Under the pieces are notes generated by a model. It ran no database searches. It saw nothing but the letters and a program-made list of their open reading frames with translations, and was not told where the DNA came from. The position numbers and the translations under genes were made by a program. From Congeria kusceri (Eukaryota > Mollusca > Bivalvia > Myida > Dreissenidae), in assembly GCA_027627225.1 (NCBI GenBank), contig CM051024.1, positions 48,704,547-48,768,546 on the forward strand: DNA of 64,000 nucleotides, in the 5' to 3' direction. The stretch's first letter is position 1, and each line of letters starts with the position of its first letter. Below are positions 57,705 through 64,000 of this stretch, one piece after another.

Positions 57705-58440
57705 GTAAGTATTGCCATGGACCTAGGTGTCGTGAAACCCTGCTCAAAACAACACAGTGAGTATTGTCGTGGACCTAGGTGTCTTCACACCTGCTCAAAA
57801 CAACAGTTAGTATTGCCATGGACCTAGGTGTCGTGGAACCTACTCAAAACAACTCAGTAAGTATTGCCGTGGACCTAGGTGTCTTCACACCTGCTTAAAA
57901 CAACACAGTAAGTATTGCCGTGGACCTAGGTGTCTTTACACCTGCTTAAAACAACACAGTAATCATTGCCGTGGACCTAGGTGTCGTGAAACCTGCTCAA
58001 AACAACACAGTAAGTATTGCCATGGACCTAGGTGTCTTCACACCTGCTCAAAACAACTCGGTAAATATTGCCGTGGACCTAGGTGTCTTCACACCTGCTC
58101 AAAACAACTCAGTAAGTATTGCCATGGACCTAGGTGTCTTCACACCTGCTCAAAACAACAAAGTAAGTATTGCCGTGGACCTAGGTGTCGTGAAACCTGC
58201 TCAAAACAACACAGTAAGTATTGCCATGGACCTAGGTGTCTTCACACCTGCTCAAAACAACTCAGTAAGTATTGCCGTGGACCTAGGTGTCTTCACACCT
58301 GCTCAAAACAACTCAGTAAGTATTGCCATGGACCTAGGTGTCTTCACACCTGCTCAAAACAACTCAGTAAGTATTGCCATGGACCTAGGTGTCGTGAAAC
58401 CATGCTCAAAACAACACAGTAAGTATTGCCAAGGATTACA
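57655..58440 (+). repeat. 51-bp minisatellite made from an exon end plus its splice donor, about 15 copies
   Basis: The unit is 51 bp (17 codons) and includes GCCATGGACCTAGGTGTC, then a variable GTGAAACC or TTCACACC, then GCTCAAAACAAC and CAGTAAGT. Copy 1 is the coding end of the PET exon. The unit start recurs at 57671, 57722, 57774, 57823, 57874, 57925, 57976, 58027, 58078, 58129, 58180, 58231, 58282, 58333 and 58384. Spacing is exactly 51 from copy 4 on, 52 after copy 2 and 49 after copy 3. Two variants alternate, translating as VVKP and VFTP in the former frame. Most copies keep GTAAGT; copy 2 has GTGAGT, copy 3 GTTAGT, copy 6 GTAATC and copy 8 GTAAAT. Copies 5 and 6 carry TAA in the frame of copies 4-15. 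A long ORF (57971-58450) across the array is a by-product of the 3-divisible unit. Confidence 0.95.
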
Positions 58441-59215
58441 GCAGCACTAATTTACTTGATAGGATATAGAAACCTATTGAGATAGATCAGATTTTCATTG
58501 TTACAAAGTTAAACAATTCATTTTCCCTAAAATGAAGAAAACCAAAATTTTGAATGTATCAAATATGTTAATCAGACATTTATACGTTGTGTACATTACA
58601 TCAATTTGCCATTGATTGGTACTGATTAGTAAGGTATCTATCTATACATGAAATATCAATTATAAAAGTTCAGTTCAAGGTAAAAGACAAGACATTTTAA
58701 AATGGATAGACCTGTAGTGGTCGTCTCTGGTAAACCATGATTGCTTAGAATTTGGTGCTACCCGCTATTACAAGATACTTAATTAAACCACATGAATGAG
58801 GTTTCCTACGCTTGAAATAATTTGGTCACAGTATGTTTATACATTTCATTTCTTAGTTGCTGAAAGTTGACTAAAGATTAAAAAATTAAGAGTACATTGC
58901 ATAAAAAAAAGAAAAGAAAAGCTAGACCAACACATTGTTGAATGTTAAATTGTGTTTGTACATGGCCCAGTTGCTCAAAACTTTAACGGACAATTAAGCT
59001 AACAGTCGTTAACTTTTGGATGAAGTTTTTGATGTAATTTAAATGTTACAATTTTAAAATTTGCATTTATTTTAAATAAATTGATATGCTCAAATAATTG
59101 TCGAATGCTTCATTAGCGATATGCTTGTAATATTATTTTTATTTACATCGAAAGTAAACAGGCCCTTAGCTTAACCGGCCGTTAAAGTTGAGCAACTGGG
59201 CCCTGATCTGCACTG
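58441..59215. other. Intron between the donor-like array and the 91-bp array
   Basis: Imperfect inverted segments near 58970 (AGTTGCTCAAAACTTTAACG) and 59180 (CCGTTAAAGTTGAGCAACTG) suggest a roughly 240-bp inverted-repeat element at about 58967-59202. Otherwise nothing is seen. Confidence 0.5.
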
Positions 59216-59680
59216 CCAAGTTTGACAAGGGGAACCCTTCAAGGCACAACCATTGGTAATGATGATAAAAGTACAACGACACTGGTTCTTCTCAGCAATG
59301 TAAATATAAGGTTTGTTAAGGGGAACCCTTCAAGGCACAACCATTGGTAATCATGATAAAAGTACAACGACACTGGTTCATCTCAGCAATGTAAATACAA
59401 GGTTTGTAAAGGGGAACCCTTCAAGGCACAACCATTGGTAATCATGATAAAAGTACAACGACACTGGTTCTTCTCAGCAATGTAAATACAAGGTTTGTAA
59501 AGGGGAACCCTTCAAGGCACAACCATTGGTAATCATGATAAAAGTACAACGACACTGGTTCTTTTCAGCAATGTAAATACAAGGTTTGTAAAGGGGAACC
59601 CTTCAAGGCACAACCATTGGTAATCATGATAAAAGTACAACGACACTGGTTCTTCTCAGCAATGTAAATACAAGGTTTGT
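59216..59680. repeat. 91-bp tandem repeat, 5 copies
   Basis: GGGGAACCCTTCAAGGCACA starts at 59229, 59320, 59411, 59502 and 59593. Copies are almost identical (TTCTTCTC versus TTCATCTC or TTCTTTTC). Confidence 0.96.
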
Positions 59681-59682
59681 AC

Positions 59683-60150
59683 GTACTTAAGCCAATGGCT
59701 GAACAGAAGCTGAAACTGTGAAACTCTGTTTGCATTATTATATTAATTCTTGGTAAGCAGATCATATCTTTGTAAACATTGTATATCACCTGAATTCCTT
59801 AAAGGCATGTGTGGGCAGTTTTGCAGAACAGATTACAGCTCCGCTTTATGGCAGACAAGTATTTCATGATTTCCAGTATATTGCGAATCGGCCATGTGTC
59901 TCGATTTTTTTTACAGTACTTAAGCCAATGGCTGAACAGAAGCTGAAACTGTGAAACTCTGTTTGCATTATTATATTAATTCTTGGTAAGCAGATCATAT
60001 CTTTGTAAACATTGTATATCACCTGAATTCCTTAAAGGCATGTGTGGGCAGTTTTGCAGAACAGATTACAGCTCCGCTATATGGCAGACAAGTATTTCAT
60101 GATATCCAGTATATTGCGAATCGGCCATGTGTCTCGATTTTTTTACAGTA
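59683..60150. repeat. 233-bp tandem duplication
   Basis: GTACTTAAGCCAATGGCTGA begins copy 1 at 59683; the matching segment of copy 2 begins at 59916. Both end in a T-run plus ACAG that resembles a splice acceptor. They differ at a handful of sites (CGCTTTATGG versus CGCTATATGG). Confidence 0.95.
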
Positions 60151-61108
60151 TGTTAATAGTATTTCCATTACCCTAAATATAAAACCAAGTGATCTGGGGG
60201 TTTTGCGCCTACATTGCTGCTCGTTTATTGGCAAACAATTATATATGTATAACAAAATTACGGTGAAACTTTGATTACTAGAGGTCGTGTCAGGATTTCG
60301 AAAATGCAAGAGTTATCAAAGTTCTCGAGTTATAGAAGTTTTCTGTATGGTGCCGTATACCATACTGACTTTTAACAGTTATTGCAGTCTAGTGTTAATA
60401 ATAATTGTATATTAATTGGAAATAAAATAAAAGTACGGTTGTAAAATAATTTGTATTGATAAATACCAGCACAATTATGATAGCAAAGGAACAAGTAGAC
60501 ATCTTGTTATGACAAAGTACATAGTATATTGTATTTCACCATACACACCAATCGGCTAGCATGCATGTACGCTGCCAATGTCATCAACGTAAAAAGTCAG
60601 TCATTGAAGTCTGTTTCAATTTATTGATAGTAGCAAATTTATTTCTCATGATTGACTTGTGTAGTGCACACAACATTTTTGCCTCCTTTTGGGTGAAGGT
60701 AATTGTCTACAAATAGGCATGCACAACATGATACAAAGAGAGCACGCCCTCCGGTGAGGTTGGACACAAGCTCAAACTTGCAATTTAGTTCTTGGTATTA
60801 AAACCACTATTGCATAATGTTTGCATTAGCTGTTAATTGGTTTGCGATTATTATCAGGCGATAAAAAATTTAAAGTGCTAAGTCAGCGGCAGCCACAAAA
60901 GATGTGAAAACACCTCGAGTTAAATGGGGGTAAAAATCAGTTAGACCAATTGCCCGGGACCAACACCCAAGCTCGAGTTTTCGAATTATCGATGTTCCAG
61001 GTATCAGGGGATTATTTTATATAAGATATAAAGCAATTTCGCGGGTACCAAAGGGTATGCTTGAGCAAACTGGATATTGATCTTCAGAATGTGTTTTCCC
61101 TATTTCAG
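60151..61108. other. Intron segment before the LIM1 exon
   Basis: CTCGAGTTATAGAAGTTTTC near 60322 and CTCGAGTTTTCGAATTATCG near 60972 face each other with related flanks and may be ends of a worn element. No coding sequence. Confidence 0.45.
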
Positions 61109-61324
61109 AGTTGCTGCAACTGTAGCGGCGAGATCGAAGGCGGGGAGCTGGTTGTCATAGCAACGAAACTAAGTCCCGACATCTGCTACCACCCTGCGTG
61201 TTTCGTCTGCTCCACTTGTGAGGAGCTCCTGGTAGACCTCACATACTGTCAGCATTCTCGCAAGCTGTACTGCGAGCGACACTACGCCGAGCTGATACGA
61301 CCTCGGTGCCCAGCCTGTGATGAG
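61109..61324 (+). CDS. Lmpt: Limpet-like PET-LIM gene, LIM1 exon
   Basis: The acceptor CCTATTTCAG ends at 61108 and the donor GTCAGT starts at 61325. Its 72 codons are phase 0 at both ends. They form a complete LIM domain. Zinc site 1 is Cys2, Cys5, His28 and Cys31; site 2 is Cys34, Cys37, Cys55 and His58 (exon residue numbers). Cys67 and Cys70 in CPACDE then begin LIM2. The stretches CFVCSTCEELLVDLTYC and LYCERHYAE are characteristic of Limpet/LIM-9. Testin usually has CHELLVDMIYF...YCGRHY, so this exon is the best argument for Limpet orthology. LIM domains are double zinc fingers for protein binding. No further LIM exon is visible up to base 64000, so the gene continues outside the window. 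Confidence 0.95.
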
Positions 61325-62989
61325 GTCAGTGCAGTCTGATTAAAATCTTATCCTAAAATATGCTACACATTAGGATCTGAAGGTGACCTGTAGAAGGTCA
61401 CGTTCTGACAACCTTTCATTCAGCCAATCAGTACCTTGCGTTCATGGTTTTCAACGTGAAAGTATATATTCTACTTTATTTAGCCTTAAAGTTTACTGTT
61501 TAGCTGGGATCCCAATTTACACCTATTACACATTCACATTTTTACCATGTAAACACCATTTTAGTGTCAATTTGTGCAACATACCCCATAAAGCAACACT
61601 TTGTGGCAGAAATAACTATTATATGCAACATGTCTTTTTTATACACAGACAATACCAAATCTTGTCTTAAATTACAACACAAAACAAAAGACTTAAATGC
61701 ATAGTGTAAAAGGCATCTTATTGGCTGATATATTAATAGTTTTTAGCTCACCTGAGCTGGACCGTTATCGTGATAAAGACTACATTTTTTATTCAATCTT
61801 GACCAAACTTGCACAGTTTGTATATGACCATAAAATCTTGGACGAGTTTGATAATGGGCCCGATCGGACCAGGAACACCAGAGTTATTGTCCCTTCTTTG
61901 CCCCAAATACATCTATTCCTGAATAACTCACCTGGTAAAGGGAGGTAAATGCAGAATCAGGAAGATAAGTGCCATAAATGTGTTATTTCCCTTTATTCAA
62001 AGATATAACCCAGATAGTGGAGTCTGCTTATCAGTAAAATCAATACATCACTCTGAGTCAACATGATACTTCTATTTTAGATCAGCATCATTATAGCCTG
62101 CTGCTGACCTATATTTTGGCTATGTGTGCAGCAGTAAATTTTTCCACTGTCTGTCTTGGCATCCAGTCAGGAAAAAGATGTTAACAATACATAGCTAAAA
62201 TTTATGTTGTAAACAAGCAATCAGAATGTAGGATTAATATCATGTGATCTATTGCCTGAAAGGGTTAATAATTTTTTGTTGTTTTGGACTGTTTAGTTTG
62301 TAACTTATTCAGTATCATTTAATCATGTAACTTTTGGAATGACTTATACATTGGAATTGGGATTTTGGAAACTCAAGTTATTATCTTACATGATTTTTGA
62401 AGCTGATTTATTGTTTCGCCTTGATTGAAAAATACTAATACACTGTTTTTACTCAAAATTGGTGAGATTATTAGTAAGTTTTTACACAAATCAAATCAAA
62501 GGTTGTATAGTTAATCTGACAATTTTGATAGGTGTATGATTCTTGATGTTAACAATGAGTATTCCTATATAACATAGAAATTTCCCTTTTCCTAAGAGTA
62601 CATTTGGAAAGTTTGTATCTGTGGGTGTCATTGACTCAAAATTATTAGTAAGTTTTTACGCAAAACAACTAAAAGGTTTTATAGTTATTTATAATTTAAT
62701 CTGACAATGTTGATAGTTGTATGGTTGTTAATGTTAACAATAAGTATTTCTATGTAACCTAGAAATTTCCTTCTAAGAGTACATTTGGAAAGTTTGTTTG
62801 TTTGGATTTTTCACCTTATTTACCAGTAATTCAGTGATATAATGGTGGTCAGTTAACCTACTCACACTTTTTTCTGGGCAAACTAAGCCGATGTAAGTTG
62901 TTTACCAGTACCAAGTGCACATACTTATGCCAGTAAATGACAACTGCCCTACTTGAATCAGAGGTAGGGGGAGAATGGCTGTATAAATT
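61325..62989 (+). other. Intron downstream of LIM1 with a partial AGCTCACCTGAGC repeat
   Basis: At 61744 the sequence TAGCTCACCTGAGC matches the start of family B elements, but the following body (GACCAAACTTGCACAGTTTG, ACCAGAGTTATTGTCCC) belongs to another family. Later, two related stretches (about 62455-62610 and 62640-62800) share TTATTAGTAAGTTTTTAC and AGAGTACATTTGGAAAGTTT, a local duplication. No LIM2 exon is visible. Confidence 0.55.
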
Positions 62990-63095
62990 ATTTCACGACC
63001 AATCCCCACACAAGTTATGTGGCCGGGGTGGGGCTCAAACTCAAAAACCCTTGATTGAGAGTATAGCGCTCTGCAAACTGAGCTAGATGGGCCCA
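62990..63095 (-). mobile_element. tRNA-derived SINE-like unit
   Basis: On the minus strand CATCTAGCTCAGTTTGCAGA then GCGCTATACTCTC resembles an A-box region and the start of a tRNA, and GAGTTTGAGCCCCACC resembles a B-box. It is similar in layout to 33952-34255. It does not fold into an obvious complete tRNA. Confidence 0.55.
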
Positions 63096-63489
63096 CAAAG
63101 CCAGAATAATCTACTTGGTTTGATACATTTATATGGTGCCATTATGATGATATTTAGGAAGTTTTCGTAGATTGTAGTAACTATAGAGTGTCATTGTATG
63201 TACCAGTTTCAAACCCGTAAGGGTTTATCATTGCTTATGGACTTGGTTGCAAAAACATTTTTGAAAACAACAATACAGAACAATATGTCAATCACTGATA
63301 CGCAAAGTTGAACTGACATCAAATCGGTCTGTGTACTGGTGTTAATAAATCCAATCATAAGCTTTTTATGTATTTTTATAGAATTGTTTCCATGTTTTTT
63401 TGTATCGCCCCTATATGTTAATGCCATGCGAAATGGGTTTTTATAGTACTGAGAATGCAGGTATTTACGGGTACCTTAATGGTCATCAT

Positions 63490-63535
63490 AGTACTCAGAC
63501 TCAGGTAAGCGCTTTGGGCCATCATGGTCCTCTTG
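63490..63535 (+). repeat. 3' end fragment of family B element
   Basis: TACTCAGACTCAGGTAAGCG then CTTTGGGCCATCATGGTCCT then CTTG matches the last about 45 bp of 23616-27406 and 45697-47143. Confidence 0.8.
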
Positions 63536-63599
63536 TTTCAAAATTCCTGGTCTTTGAGAAGAAGTTATTCAATAAGCCATCATTAGAACGTGCACTTTA

Positions 63600-64000
63600 G
63601 TCAAATCCGAGCTAGATTAGTTTTTCGGAAAGCTAGTTTCTCAGGAATGGCTTGAGGGATTTCATTCAAGCTTTAAACATTTATTCCCCATACTAACATG
63701 AACCTATAGGCCAAGTTTGATAACTCTCGTTTGTAAGTTATCAAAATTATGGGCATTTTTACACTAAAAAATTTTTTAATGGGTGGAATGTCGGCGTCAA
63801 CTTATGATTTCCACTCTCTAACTTGAGAACCAATCTTCATACATAAATACCCTAAAGCAACACTTGACTTGGGATTGCATTTGTGGTGGGTTGGGTGGGG
63901 TCAAGGTCAAGGTCAGTGTTACTAAAAATAGAAAACAAATCTGCTCTATAACTCGAGAACAAATTGAAATATTTTGGTAAAACTCAATTTATAGATACTG
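63600..64000 (+). mobile_element. Family J module leading into family D element (runs off window)
   Basis: TTTTTCGGAAAGCTAGTTTC, ATGAACCTATAGGCCAAGTT, then GGATTGCATTTGTGGTGGGT and GTCAAGGTCAAGGTCAGTGT. The order is the same as at 50830-51814. Confidence 0.8.

Noticed and set aside
57971..58450. 159-codon ORF with repeated MDLGVFTPAQNN-type peptides
   Set aside because: It is out of frame with the PET exon it derives from and lies in an intronic satellite containing splice donors.

Overview
This 64 kb window is eukaryotic nuclear DNA, almost certainly from a bivalve mollusc. It is AT-rich, holds no long ORFs, and is dominated by dispersed repeats whose styles I know from bivalve genomes: modular elements opening with AGCTCACCTGAGC, families ending in a stem-loop plus CTCTTGT, and short inverted-repeat elements with GATTAGCCTGTGCAGTCC palindromes. 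Dreissena or a relative is my guess from memory of the last family; the sequence alone does not prove the genus.

The window appears to lie inside one long plus-strand gene encoding a PET-LIM protein of the Limpet/LIM-9 (testin/prickle) family. Five exons are well supported by protein similarity, canonical splice sites and matching phases: 43306-43391 and 49170-49350 (Cys-rich N-terminal part, start of PET), 56780-56895 and 57587-57704 (rest of PET), and 61109-61324 (LIM1 plus the first two ligands of LIM2). Two upstream exons, 10580-10657 (start codon ATG) and 30460-30522, are proposed on splice signals and phase only. Together they would give about 286 residues. The remaining LIM exons lie beyond base 64000.

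Everything else is intronic or 5' flank. Tandem arrays: 45 bp (1-630), 35 bp (7181-7566), about 35 bp (9290-9740), 51 bp (18110-19300), 40 bp switching to 36 bp (34551-36065), 44 bp (40708-41165), about 29 bp (44488-44850), 51 bp (57655-58440), 91 bp (59216-59680) and a 233 bp duplication (59683-60150). Transposons with readable boundaries: a hAT-like element at 41562-42485 with an 8-bp target duplication; a second hAT-like element at 54303-55889 nested in another element; two copies of a Harbinger-like element (7956-8444, 53379-53898) with 3-bp duplications; a TA-flanked element at 25528-26185; a large modular element at 23616-27406 inside a smaller one; and a Helitron-like element at 47811-48638 inside another repeat. 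Eight copies of a roughly 260 bp palindromic MITE are scattered through the window.

The most unusual structure is in the intron after the last PET exon. The 3' end of that exon together with its GTAAGT splice donor has been amplified into about 15 tandem 51-bp copies, leaving a ladder of consensus donors immediately downstream of the genuine one. No complete novel gene system was found.
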